Source of the DNA: Roseivirga sp. UBA6061
Lineage (GTDB): Bacteria; Bacteroidota; Bacteroidia; Cytophagales; Cyclobacteriaceae
Direction of reading: 5' to 3'
DNA length: 34,418 bases
Assembly: GCA_002427745.1 (NCBI GenBank)
Contig: DIYF01000086.1
Location: 1-34,418, forward strand
Shown: positions 15,451-23,996 of the stretch, piece after piece
Numbering within the stretch: position 1 is the stretch's first letter
Layout: each line of letters opens with the position of its first letter
Position numbers and translations under genes: made by a program
The notes under the pieces: generated by a model
The model's database searches: none
What the model was told of the DNA's origin: nothing
The model's input: the letters and a program-made list of their open reading frames with translations, nothing else

Positions 15451-17031
15451 CTATTTCTCCTTCATTTGCCTGGCCAGGTGGTTGGCCTCATCCATAATCG
15501 AGTCTGGGAAGCCGTTGAGCGATAGAATTTTCAGGGCATTGGTATTGACGAGATTGCCTGGTTTGAGTAGATAATCGAAGTGTATCTGATCATTTTCTAC
15601 GGTTTCGGAAAAATGGTACAGGTCGAATTCTTCTTTGAGGTAATCGGCCAGCTCCAGGTCATGACTGGCTATGAATACAATATTCCCTGACGCATTGAGA
15701 TGACTCAGTATGGCCTTGCCGGCAGAGATGCGCTCCAGGGTATTGGTTCCTTTAAAGAGTTCATCGAGTAAGAAGAGATTACAGATATCGGACTCACTGG
15801 TATCCACCATTTGCTTAATTGTCAGTACTTCTTCAAAAAAGTAGCTTTTGTCGTTCATTAAATCGTCAGCAATACGTATAGCCGAATGGACGTGGAGCAC
15901 AGGTAGTGCGAAGGAGCGCGCAAAGCAGGTATTGATGGTTTGTGCCAGTATGGCATTAATACCGATTGTACGGATAAAGGTGGTCTTACCGGACATGTTA
16001 GAGCCGGTAAGCAGAACAGACCTGTTGCGGATGGATAAAGAATTGGGAATGGCTTCAACTAAGAGAGGGTGGTAAACAGCTTCTGTTGATATCTGCTTTT
16101 CCTGCTGGATCTCGGGTTGACAGGTAACCTCTGTTTCAATTCTCAATGAGTGCACAGATAAAGAGGAATCGATGCTACCTACGAATTGAAAAAGACTGTG
16201 AATCAGTTCTTTCTGTTCTTCCAGCTTTCTTAATGACCGGAATAGCAGTAAAGGTTCTATAAGAAAAAAGGACCGGATGAGCTCCACGAAGAATTCTGCC
16301 ACCTGACCTACATCGGACTGTAAGCCCTTTTCGATTTTAAAAATGAACAGGCTTTGACTTAAGCTTCCCAGTTTTTTGATGGCCAGGTCTACATTCTCTT
16401 CCTGATGACCAGTAAGGCTTTTTAGTTTTTTTGATACGTTCAAAAGCCTCAACAGCTCGGGAATGGAGGCCCCATACTCAAAAAGGTTTTGCTTATTCCA
16501 GTAATGAATGCCAAAGTTTACTCCAAGTATCAGGAAGAGCACAAACCAGAGCTTTGGGACGATCACTACAAAAATCACAGCCAGACAACTGATAATGGCC
16601 ATGAGATTTACTGCCCAAAACCATTTGGGTTTCTTTATATATTCTTTGGCAAAGAGGGGAGTAAGGTAGTGAGCCTCCCGGTTGCTCAACTCATATAGAG
16701 TGAGGACTATTTCGTTTTTCCGGTTTTCATCTGCACTCAGCCACTGAATCATGGACTCTTGTGTTGCGATTTTATCCCTTGAAGAGTTAACAGACCTCAG
16801 GTAGGCGTACAAGAATTGCTGACCAGGCTTAGATACTGTACGATCAATGAACATAAATACTTCATCCATGTCGAGGTCCGCATGAGTGCGGTCCGATATA
16901 GGGAGTTTAGTCCTGGCGGCTTTGTAGAGGTGCCAGTACTGACCAATGTTTCCGAAGTCAAAATGGCCTTCTTTTCGTTTGGCGTGGTTTTCAAGAATCC
17001 TTTTCTTCTTTTTTGAGCTGTATTTGATCAT
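15451..17031 (-). CDS. Membrane-anchored MutS-like ATPase
   Basis: A 526-residue protein with the C-terminal ATPase of MutS: Walker A TGSNMSGKTT (342-351), an aromatic/adenine region, FFEEVLTIKQM (398-408), Walker B LFLLDELFKGTN (419-430) and the histidine loop ASHDLELA (455-462). The N-terminal half has no mismatch-binding or connector domain. Instead there are two membrane helices (about 138-158 and 161-177) followed by the lever-like helices of MutS domain III. It is therefore not a repair MutS or MutS2 (there is no Smr domain). This form occurs in Bacteroidota as an uncharacterised MutS-related protein. The ATPase should sit on the cytoplasmic face of the membrane. Its role is unknown. 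A perfect inverted repeat lies just upstream. Confidence 0.85.
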   Translation of the reverse strand: MIKYSSKKKKRILENHAKRKEGHFDFGNIGQYWHLYKAARTKLPISDRTHADLDMDEVFMFIDRTVSKPGQQFLYAYLRSVNSSRDKIATQESMIQWLSADENRKNEIVLTLYELSNREAHYLTPLFAKEYIKKPKWFWAVNLMAIISCLAVIFVVIVPKLWFVLFLILGVNFGIHYWNKQNLFEYGASIPELLRLLNVSKKLKSLTGHQEENVDLAIKKLGSLSQSLFIFKIEKGLQSDVGQVAEFFVELIRSFFLIEPLLLFRSLRKLEEQKELIHSLFQFVGSIDSSLSVHSLRIETEVTCQPEIQQEKQISTEAVYHPLLVEAIPNSLSIRNRSVLLTGSNMSGKTTFIRTIGINAILAQTINTCFARSFALPVLHVHSAIRIADDLMNDKSYFFEEVLTIKQMVDTSESDICNLFLLDELFKGTNTLERISAGKAILSHLNASGNIVFIASHDLELADYLKEEFDLYHFSETVENDQIHFDYLLKPGNLVNTNALKILSLNGFPDSIMDEANHLARQMKEK

Positions 17032-17039
17032 GGTCAGTG

Positions 17040-17060
17040 AACTATACCATGAGTATAGTT
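17040..17060. promoter_or_regulatory. Inverted repeat upstream of the MutS-like gene
   Basis: AACTATAC and GTATAGTT are perfect 8-base arms around CATGA, nine bases from the start codon at 17031. This could be an operator or a leader hairpin; there is no T-run for a terminator. Confidence 0.4.
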
Positions 17061-17151
17061 TAAATTCCAGTAAGTGCTCGCCATTGAGTAGACAAGCGAT
17101 TCATTCCAGCCGCTGAAAGGAGTCTGGCACAGGTGAATCTCCGGAGTGGGC

Positions 17152-17997
17152 TTAGTCCGGCCTCCTGAATACTGAAGGTTTAAACCCATTATTGAATTGA
17201 ATGTTGTCGGATATCTGGGTAGTCCAGCCTTCGTCAGAAGTAAGTTCTCCCTGCCAGTTGGCAGGAGCATAAGCTCTGTAAGTAGTGAGCTTTGCACCGG
17301 AAAATTCTTCATAGCGAAGCTTCATCATAAGAGGGGTATTAATGCCCAAAGCCTTTACTGTGAACAAAAACTGATCAATCAGTTTAGTCTCCGGATTGAG
17401 GTAGAGGAGGAATTCATCTGTTGTTGATCCTGCTTGTTTCTCAAAGCTGATACGAACCATCTCATAGTTTATGTCATTAACTTCTCGGGTTCCTTCATAA
17501 AGATGTATGACTCCCGGGTCGAGTAGTTTGAAATTCATACAGAACCAGTAAAAATTGGTCTTTCTGAAAAAGGTACTCATCTGTATGGCAGCTCTGTCTT
17601 TTGATGTAACACCGTCTACTGCCACCCAGCCCTCTATACCGTCATAGCCTTGTGTTATTATTCCTTCGGTGTTTGTCATAACCGCATTGTTATGTTCAGT
17701 ATACTGAGCCCAGGAGTATTCCCCATCGAAAATATATCGTTCAGTAGAAATGTCTGCAAAGCCATCGAAAGAGGTGTAGGTGTATTGGTAGCTGACATCT
17801 TTGAGGTTTTTCAGAGCTTCTACACCTCCTGCGGCAGAGATCATTTCAAGTATGAGCTGCCGGGCTTTGGTCTGCTGTGTGGACGAAGTGTTATGGTCCT
17901 TTTCAGATTGGTTGCCATTAGATAAACACCCGGAGGCGAGGAATAGCAGAAACAGGCAGGCTGATAGATGTTTCAAGTTGTACGGTTGTTTGTCCAT
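17152..17997 (-). CDS. Lipoprotein, possibly DUF6503/LolA-like fold
   Basis: A 281-residue protein with a lipoprotein signal (LFLLFLASGC, Cys24). The mature part begins with a helix ILEMISAAGGVEALKNLKDV, followed by alternating strands such as VSYQYTYTSFDG, STERYIFDGEYSW and ITQGYDGIEGWVAVDG. This order (a GG-containing helix, then a half-barrel of strands carrying a Trp and a DG turn) is that of outer-membrane lipoprotein-sorting-like proteins found singly in Bacteroidota. I place it in the DUF6503 group from memory and with low certainty. A monocistronic gene is likely, because a terminator and a gap separate it from the SusC/SusD operon. Its function is unknown. Confidence 0.75.
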   Translation of the reverse strand: MDKQPYNLKHLSACLFLLFLASGCLSNGNQSEKDHNTSSTQQTKARQLILEMISAAGGVEALKNLKDVSYQYTYTSFDGFADISTERYIFDGEYSWAQYTEHNNAVMTNTEGIITQGYDGIEGWVAVDGVTSKDRAAIQMSTFFRKTNFYWFCMNFKLLDPGVIHLYEGTREVNDINYEMVRISFEKQAGSTTDEFLLYLNPETKLIDQFLFTVKALGINTPLMMKLRYEEFSGAKLTTYRAYAPANWQGELTSDEGWTTQISDNIQFNNGFKPSVFRRPD

Positions 17998-18100
17998 ACA
18001 TACTCGGTAGACAAAGGAAAGTTCGGTTTTTATGTCAAACGGGAGGGACGGAGACTTTTTCCTCGTGAGTAAACCGTCAAAGGGGAGAGCGGAAAACTAA

Positions 18101-18126
18101 AAGGCCCCTCCTTTCAGAGGGGCCTT
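18101..18126 (-). terminator. Terminator of the SusC/SusD operon
   Basis: AAGGCCCCTC (18101-18110) and GAGGGGCCTT (18117-18126) form a 10-base GC-rich stem with a 6-base loop, followed on the minus strand by TTAGTTTTCC. It lies 18 bases after the stop of the last gene. Confidence 0.85.
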
Positions 18127-18143
18127 AACACAACATAATTTGG

Positions 18144-19001
18144 CTATTGCCTGGTATATACAGCGTTAATTGGCTGTCGTCCGTTAAAGGTGCCGGCTCC
18201 CGGGATGTAGACATAATAGTCTACTTCAAATCCACCGTCACAAGTAGTGAATGATCCGTCAGGCAGTGATACATCTACAGGTGCCAGGGCGTTTGGATCT
18301 CCGCGGGAGGTGACCCAGCTGTTTGCTCCACAGCACAATTCTACTCCTCCATCCTGAGGAAGAATATATGCTCTGAGGTCACTGGGGTCTGAAGCATCAA
18401 GTGTTACTTCGGCTGTTAGTCCACTGCCCCAAAAATTGGTGACATTAATGGTGTTGGCTCCGGTAATACTTACTTCGGCAGTGTATAAGAAAGCTCCGTT
18501 GTCTTCATTGACATCGTAGGTTCCTTCAAATACTGAGATGTCAAAGGCACAATCGTCATCACCAATGGTGAGCGTATGTGTGGCATTCAGTGCATCAGGA
18601 CCGGGGAATCCGATACCGAGGTTTTCTGAATTGCTGACAATCTCAAGAACGAGATCGTGTGATCCGTCCGTAAGGTCATTGTTCAATATGTCCAGCTCTA
18701 CATTCACACTGTACTCATTCGCTGGAATGGTGAGTGTAGTAGGGGAGAGCATGTTGTAGTGCGTTCCTGATACAGCATCACCCGATACACTGATCTCGAC
18801 AGTAAGGGCAGAGGTGCGGGTCTCGGTAGACACCGAGATAGGAATGAGCACAGAGCTGTTGCCTGCTGCGGCATCTGCTTCTGAGGCTGTCGAGCTGGTC
18901 TGATTAAATTTTACAAAAGTATCGCTCACCAGGAAGTTCTGTTCATCACAGGCAACCAGCAGAGCTGCGAACAATACAAAGAGACTTATATATTTTTTCA
19001 T
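18144..19001 (-). CDS. SusE-position lipoprotein with a Calx-beta-like domain
   Basis: A 285-residue lipoprotein with signal VLFAALLVAC (Cys18). Residues 30-152 read like a Calx-beta/DUF4843-type sandwich: TLTIPANEYSVNVELDILNN, then DLTDGSHDLVLEIVS, ending THTLTIGDDD. The C-terminal half (155-285) is a second beta domain with two adjacent Cys (ELCCGANSW) and a single Cys in FTTCDGGF, which may form a disulfide. It occupies the place where sus-like operons encode a surface glycan- or peptide-binding lipoprotein and is separated from SusD by a stable hairpin. It probably displays or binds the ligand taken up by SusC/SusD. The ligand is unknown. Confidence 0.8.
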   Translation of the reverse strand: MKKYISLFVLFAALLVACDEQNFLVSDTFVKFNQTSSTASEADAAAGNSSVLIPISVSTETRTSALTVEISVSGDAVSGTHYNMLSPTTLTIPANEYSVNVELDILNNDLTDGSHDLVLEIVSNSENLGIGFPGPDALNATHTLTIGDDDCAFDISVFEGTYDVNEDNGAFLYTAEVSITGANTINVTNFWGSGLTAEVTLDASDPSDLRAYILPQDGGVELCCGANSWVTSRGDPNALAPVDVSLPDGSFTTCDGGFEVDYYVYIPGAGTFNGRQPINAVYTRQ

Positions 19002-19018
19002 AATGATCGTTTTTTAGT

Positions 19019-19040
19019 CCGGGGCTCCTGAAAGCCCCGG
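19019..19040 (-). promoter_or_regulatory. Intercistronic hairpin between SusD and the lipoprotein
   Basis: CCGGGGCT and AGCCCCGG form a perfect 8-base stem with a 6-base loop in the 48-base gap. The minus strand after it reads ACTAAAAAAC, with no T-run, so it is not a classical terminator. It more likely protects the susCD 3' end or lowers expression of the downstream gene. Confidence 0.6.
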
Positions 19041-19049
19041 ATGGATGAA

Positions 19050-20471
19050 CTAATAGCCCGGATTCTGATCGTCTTTGATGTTCGGGTTGGCATCAAGCTC
19101 ACCTATCGGAATAGGCCATACGAATCGGAAATCACCAGCTGGCAGAGACTGCGTCACGGCTGGTGCCGAGAAGTCAGGACCACGGGTAATACCCTGTCCC
19201 ATTCTTCTGATATCGAACCAGCGATGTCCTTCTACGAAGAGTTCTTTTCTTCGCTCGATCTCGATGGCGTTGGCCAGTGCATTGCCAGTCAGATTCTCAT
19301 CTACATAACCGGTAATACGGGCTGCTCTGAGAGTGTTCAGATCTGCCATTGCATTGGCATCGTCACCGTTGTTGGCACGGGCTTCTGCTCTGATCAGATA
19401 CATTTCTCCCATTCTGAAGACTTTGAAGTTGTTGAAACCCTGGTTAGGCTCATACTTACTTGGTATCAGTACATTGCCTCTTCGTGCGTCTTCTCTTACA
19501 TAGGAGGTAAAGCGAACGTCATTGGCGGGAGTATCGAAAAGATCCGTCCACAGGCTGGAAGGTCTGAAAGCAACCCTGTTGTTGGGCACAAAGTAGAGGG
19601 AGCTTCCTACTCTGGAATCCTGACCGAAAGTATAAGCCACCTCCCAGATTACTTCTCTGGCAGCGGGTGAACCGGCATCAGATCTTGCGTTGATCCAGGC
19701 ACCACTGAAATCTGCACCGGAGATAAGGCCCGTAGAGCCATCGTTGATAACGGCCGTAGCGGCTTGAATCGCGATGTCATTCATACCGGCATAGAGTGCC
19801 ACTCTGGCCATCAGGGCATTAGTAGCCAGTTCACTGAAGAAAGTTCTTTCAGTTACGGCTGCATCAGCGGCTGCAAAGAGGGTCAGAGCCTCATTCAGGT
19901 CGCTGAAAATCTGGTCATATACCTGCTCTACCGTGCTTCTTGCAAGACTTTCGGTACTCAGGTCCAGCTTGATGGGAACCCCTCTGGTTTGTGAGTTTCT
20001 CTCATAAGACTCTCCGAAGGCTCTAAGCAAATCAAAATGTGCCAGTGCTCTTAGTCCTAGTGCCTGTGCTTTGAGGCGGTTTCTGCGACCATCGTCTCCT
20101 TCGATATCATCAATACCAACTAATACTGTATTGGCTCGCAGGATCACCTGATAGGCTCTCAACCAGAAACCGGCTACTTCGCCATCATCAGAATTGTACA
20201 GCCAGTCGGTTTGTGCTCTTTGGTTACCCAGTGACTCCGGGGTTTCAAAGATATCCTCGGCCATCATATCGAGCAGTACGCCAAAGGTACGGCCGTAGTA
20301 GGCGTTGGCTCTGAGGGCGGAGTGCACTCCGATGGTAGCCGCCTCGTAGTCGTCCATATCCACCAGTCCGTTACTGATGGCCTCCTGGTGTGTGGGTTCT
20401 ACGTCCACAAAGTCTTCACAGGCAAAGGTGAAAAGCAGGAGAAATGCGATATATATAGTTTTTTGCTTCAT
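19050..20471 (-). CDS. SusD/RagB family nutrient-binding lipoprotein
   Basis: 473 residues from the ATG at 20471 (MKQKTIYIAFLLLFTFAC), which gives a clean lipoprotein signal and lies 10 bases after the SusC stop; an in-frame ATG seven codons earlier lies inside susC. SusD features: the opening CEDFVDVEPTH, ALRALAHFDLLRAFG (a TPR helix), the N-terminal helical repeats, and the ending IEIERRKELFVEGHRWFDIRRM with the usual WPIPIGELDANPNIKDDQNPGY. It caps the SusC barrel on the outer surface and binds the ligand before import. No polysaccharide-degrading enzyme is nearby, so the substrate could be a peptide, glycan or other polymer fragment. Confidence 0.95.
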   Translation of the reverse strand: MKQKTIYIAFLLLFTFACEDFVDVEPTHQEAISNGLVDMDDYEAATIGVHSALRANAYYGRTFGVLLDMMAEDIFETPESLGNQRAQTDWLYNSDDGEVAGFWLRAYQVILRANTVLVGIDDIEGDDGRRNRLKAQALGLRALAHFDLLRAFGESYERNSQTRGVPIKLDLSTESLARSTVEQVYDQIFSDLNEALTLFAAADAAVTERTFFSELATNALMARVALYAGMNDIAIQAATAVINDGSTGLISGADFSGAWINARSDAGSPAAREVIWEVAYTFGQDSRVGSSLYFVPNNRVAFRPSSLWTDLFDTPANDVRFTSYVREDARRGNVLIPSKYEPNQGFNNFKVFRMGEMYLIRAEARANNGDDANAMADLNTLRAARITGYVDENLTGNALANAIEIERRKELFVEGHRWFDIRRMGQGITRGPDFSAPAVTQSLPAGDFRFVWPIPIGELDANPNIKDDQNPGY

Positions 20472-20481
20472 CGTTGTTTCT

Positions 20482-23445
20482 TTAGAATCCAATATTCAGT
20501 CCGATGGTATAGGTTCTCAGGGCAGGGTAGACTGCACCGAGGAACAAGCCGTTGTTCACTTCAGGATCTGCTCCTGAGAATTTGGTGAAGGTCAGCAGGT
20601 TTTGACCCTGGATGTATATCCTGGCGCTGCTGAAGCTCAGCTTGCTGAGGAAGTCCGTGGGTACATTGTAAGAAAGCTGTACGTTTCGCAATCTCAGGTA
20701 AGAGCCATCTTCCAGGTAACGGCTGGTGTTGCTCTGGAAAGGGTTGGTAGTCAAACCATTCACGGTTCTGATTCTCGGAACATCTGTGATTTGTCCCGGA
20801 GTCTGCCATGCATTCAGCAGAGAAGCCGCCATACCGTCTACGAAGAAGGTAGGGTTCTCAATGTTCACTCTTTCGTTGTTATACACTTCGTTACCCGCTA
20901 CCCAGTTAAAGAAGAGAGACAGGGTTACGTTCTTGTAAGTGAAGTTGTTGGTGAAACCACCGAAATAAGGTGCGTTTCTCGGCTTGAATACCCTACGATC
21001 GTTAGGAGTATAAATGTTGGTGACATTACCATTCAGGTCTCTGTAAAGAGCATCTCCTGTAGCCGGGTCAACCCCCACATAAGGTACTACATAGTTACTG
21101 TTGATAGGCTCACCTTCTCTGAGCACGGTAGTCGCGGTAGTAATATCTTCACCATTTACCAGCTTCACCACCTCGTTTTTGTTGTAAGTAGCATTGGCAG
21201 ATACATCCCATGTGAAGTCAGAAGCCTGCCATACAGTGCCACTTATAGAAAGCTCGATACCACTGTTTCTGATCTGTCCCACATTTCTGATTTGTGAGTT
21301 AAAACCGGTGGTCCTGGAAAGCTGCTGCTGCATCAGGAGATCCTTGGTATCATCGATATAGAAGTCGATAGCACCGCTGATTCTGCGGTTAGCGGTTTCA
21401 AAATCTAGTCCTACATTGAAAGACTGCTTGGTTTCCCATTTCAAATCAGGGTTTGGAACATTGGCGAGTGTTTTACCGGGCAGACCATCATAAGGATTGC
21501 CGGTGAACGTGTTGACCTGTGCCACAAAGCCGAAGTCTCCAATCGCCTGATTACCTGTGGTACCGAAAGAAGATCTCAGCTTCAGGGTATTCAGGAAGGG
21601 AAAGTTGACGAAGGACTCATTAGAGAGCAGCCATGATCCACCAACTGACCAGAATGTAGCAAAGCGGTTATTGGGTCCGAATCGAGAAGAACCATCTCGT
21701 CTGACAGAACCTGTCAGGAAGTATTTGTTCTTAAATCCGTAATCTGCCAGGGCAAAGAAGGAGGCAATCGTATTTTCAATATTACCACCACCTACAGTAG
21801 GGATAAAGCCATTGGTGTTGGTACCAGCCGTGATAGAAGCTTCGTTTTCCAGTCTGCCTACAATACCAAAACCGGTATAGTTGAAGTTCGTGGTTTGTGA
21901 GTAGACCATTTCGTGGTAAAGTCCCACGTTCAGTCTGTGATCATCTCCCCAGTTGCGCTCGTAGTGAAGCGAGGTAGTTCCGATGAAAGAAGCTCTTCTC
22001 TGGTTGGTATTGGTAAGGCTTCCCTGGCCACCGGTAGATTGTAAGCCCGGATTGGTAAGCGGATCAATAAACGTTTGCGTTTGACGGTCTCTGAAGTCAA
22101 CACCCCATTTGGTGCGGATGCTCAGACCATCTACCGGAAGTTCATAGCCCAGGTCGACATTGGCCACCATACGTACATCTTCTCTTTCTCGCGTATTTTC
22201 CAGAATTTCCTGCAGTGGGTTGGGCTGGCCGGTTCTGATGGCTGTATAGTTGCCCTCAGCATCGAAAGGTGTTTCGTAAGGGTTGGCCCAATAGATAGCA
22301 TTCAGAGGAGAACCGATGAAAGCATCACCTTCACGGGTAAAGGTCTGATTAGAGTAGGTGAGCCCCAGTCTGATGCCGAAGTCGAAATCACCTGATTGAT
22401 TCAGAATATTGGCTCTGAGACTGTATCTGTCAAGTCCGGTTGTGATTACCTGACCTTCCTGTGAGAATACATTGGCAGAAACGTAGTAAGTAGTGTTCTG
22501 ATTTCCACCAGAAGCCGTAATCTCGTGCGACTCCAGTTTAGCGCTTTGGAAGAGAGTGTTAGCCCAGTCAGTATCGATATTTCTGAGTGCATCAAGTTCG
22601 GTCTCAGATAGAGAAGCCAGTGTGCTTCCTCCGTTTAAAAGCTCGAAGTCCACTTTTTGGCGCCCGTTCATAACAGGTAGAAAATCATCTCTTGTCAGCT
22701 CCTGGGTATAACCCAGCTGATAGTTGTAAGTGAATTGCGTTTTACCGGCTTTTCCCTTTTTTGTTGTGATAACGATTACTCCATTGGCTCCTCTGGAACC
22801 GTACAGTGAAGTAGCTGAGGCATCTTTCAGGACACTTACTGTCTCGAAATCATTAGGGTTCATTGAGGCAAATTGTGTTGCTGCCACGGGTACACCATCT
22901 ACCACGTATAGCGGAGTAGTGCCCGAGCTGATACTATTGACTCCACGAATGGTCACAGCTGCTGCAGATCCGGGTTGTCCACTACCGGATTGAACGAGCA
23001 GACCGGAAGCCTGTCCCTGAAGAATCTGATCGAAACTCGCCAAAGGGATGTTCTCGATCTTATCTGATTTCAGCTGAATAGCCGAACCAGCATATTTCGT
23101 AGGGTCATACTCATTATAGCCCGTTACCACTACCGTTTCCAGATCAACGGCATCGGGCTGCATGATTACGTTAATTATCGTCTGATTTAAAACAGGAATC
23201 TCCTGGGTGGTATACCCGAGAAATCTGAAAATCAGAGTACCGCCTGAAGCGGGAATGCTGATGCGATAATTGCCATCAGCGTCAGTCGTGGTTCCGGTTG
23301 TTGTGCCTTTCAAGGCCACAGCGAGCGAGGGGAGTGGGAGGCCATCATCGGCCGAAGTCACCCTACCCGTCAGAATGCGGTCTTGAGCATGTGCGCTTAT
23401 TATTACCATTGCAAACAAGCCACACGTCAGTAAAAACTTCCTCAT
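20482..23445 (-). CDS. SusC/RagA family TonB-dependent outer-membrane transporter
   Basis: A 987-residue protein. The signal peptide ends in IISAHAQ (1-21). A carboxypeptidase-D-like regulatory domain follows (about 24-108, GRVTSADDGLPLPSLAV, TTTDADGNYRISI). The plug begins with VVVTGYNEYDPTKYAGSA and contains LQGQASGLLVQSGSGQPG and the RagA motif GANGVIVITTKKGK. The barrel of alternating strands ends in YTIGLNIGF. It works with SusD and TonB-ExbBD, which uses the proton gradient to open the plug. This form, without an N-terminal signalling (STN) domain, is not expected to talk to a FecI/FecR pair. It is the first gene of a three-gene operon and has a 551-base upstream region. Confidence 0.97.
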   Translation of the reverse strand: MRKFLLTCGLFAMVIISAHAQDRILTGRVTSADDGLPLPSLAVALKGTTTGTTTDADGNYRISIPASGGTLIFRFLGYTTQEIPVLNQTIINVIMQPDAVDLETVVVTGYNEYDPTKYAGSAIQLKSDKIENIPLASFDQILQGQASGLLVQSGSGQPGSAAAVTIRGVNSISSGTTPLYVVDGVPVAATQFASMNPNDFETVSVLKDASATSLYGSRGANGVIVITTKKGKAGKTQFTYNYQLGYTQELTRDDFLPVMNGRQKVDFELLNGGSTLASLSETELDALRNIDTDWANTLFQSAKLESHEITASGGNQNTTYYVSANVFSQEGQVITTGLDRYSLRANILNQSGDFDFGIRLGLTYSNQTFTREGDAFIGSPLNAIYWANPYETPFDAEGNYTAIRTGQPNPLQEILENTREREDVRMVANVDLGYELPVDGLSIRTKWGVDFRDRQTQTFIDPLTNPGLQSTGGQGSLTNTNQRRASFIGTTSLHYERNWGDDHRLNVGLYHEMVYSQTTNFNYTGFGIVGRLENEASITAGTNTNGFIPTVGGGNIENTIASFFALADYGFKNKYFLTGSVRRDGSSRFGPNNRFATFWSVGGSWLLSNESFVNFPFLNTLKLRSSFGTTGNQAIGDFGFVAQVNTFTGNPYDGLPGKTLANVPNPDLKWETKQSFNVGLDFETANRRISGAIDFYIDDTKDLLMQQQLSRTTGFNSQIRNVGQIRNSGIELSISGTVWQASDFTWDVSANATYNKNEVVKLVNGEDITTATTVLREGEPINSNYVVPYVGVDPATGDALYRDLNGNVTNIYTPNDRRVFKPRNAPYFGGFTNNFTYKNVTLSLFFNWVAGNEVYNNERVNIENPTFFVDGMAASLLNAWQTPGQITDVPRIRTVNGLTTNPFQSNTSRYLEDGSYLRLRNVQLSYNVPTDFLSKLSFSSARIYIQGQNLLTFTKFSGADPEVNNGLFLGAVYPALRTYTIGLNIGF

Positions 23446-23996
23446 ATTTAGTTTTTAGATAGTTGTGTGAAATAGAACTCATAAGCAATTGGCCAAAATT
23501 TGTTGTGTGTGTTGTGTTAACAATCCCAACACGGAAAAAACCTTATAGGGTTGTTTCTGTCGGCCAGCACTCTTCTGTCCATGACGTGTTCTGAGGACAT
23601 TTGGAATGCTTTTTGTTTCAATGTCCGCTTTTAGAGCGGTTTCAGGGCGTTTTTGCCGAAAGAGTGCTCGAATCACTAACTGTTTAGTTATTTGACAGTG
23701 AAGCACTTAGGTAGCGAAGTGAACGGTCTGTGTATCCACATAGGTATGTAGCCCGGAGATGTTGTACAAACATGCAATTCGTCCGGTTTCAGACCATTTA
23801 AAAGGTTGTGGGCCTCTTACAGGGCTGTTAAAAAAAATTAAAAAAAAGATTTATTCCGGGGGGTTAAAAGCGGCTTTTTCCGGGAAAAACCACTTTTTTG
23901 AGTCTGTGGAATAAGGTTAGCGCAGGGGACTTGTCTTGCCTGAGATGTCAGAAACTCCCATTGATTAATAAGAATACTGATTGTTTTATGATATGG
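23446..23996. other. 551-base intergenic region upstream of susC
   Basis: No convincing gene is present. A Cys-rich-looking frame at 23479-23706 has no start context or composition of a protein. On the minus strand a hairpin (23866-23897) is followed by two T-runs of eight (23847-23840 and 23837-23830). I found no full TAnnTTTG box on the minus strand. The long distance suggests a long untranslated leader or a regulator-dependent promoter for the uptake operon. Confidence 0.5.
23866..23897 (-). terminator. Possible terminator after the S51 peptidase
   Basis: AAAAGCGGCTTTTT and AAAAACCACTTTT pair around a 5-base loop with wobble pairs and one bulge. On the minus strand T-rich sequence follows within about 30 bases. 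This could end the hydrolase operon about 100 bases past its stop, or be part of the susC leader. Confidence 0.35.

Noticed and set aside
15451..17031. Calling this gene mutS or mutS2
   Set aside because: It lacks mismatch-recognition, connector and Smr domains and has two membrane helices.
20472..20492. Earlier ATG for SusD
   Set aside because: It lies inside susC and would place seven charged residues before the lipoprotein signal.
20602..21297. Plus-strand ORF of 231 codons inside susC
   Set aside because: It is antisense to the conserved barrel of SusC, with no start context or domain.
23479..23706. 75-codon minus-strand ORF upstream of susC
   Set aside because: Its composition is unlike a folded protein and it shows no signal or domain; treated as intergenic.
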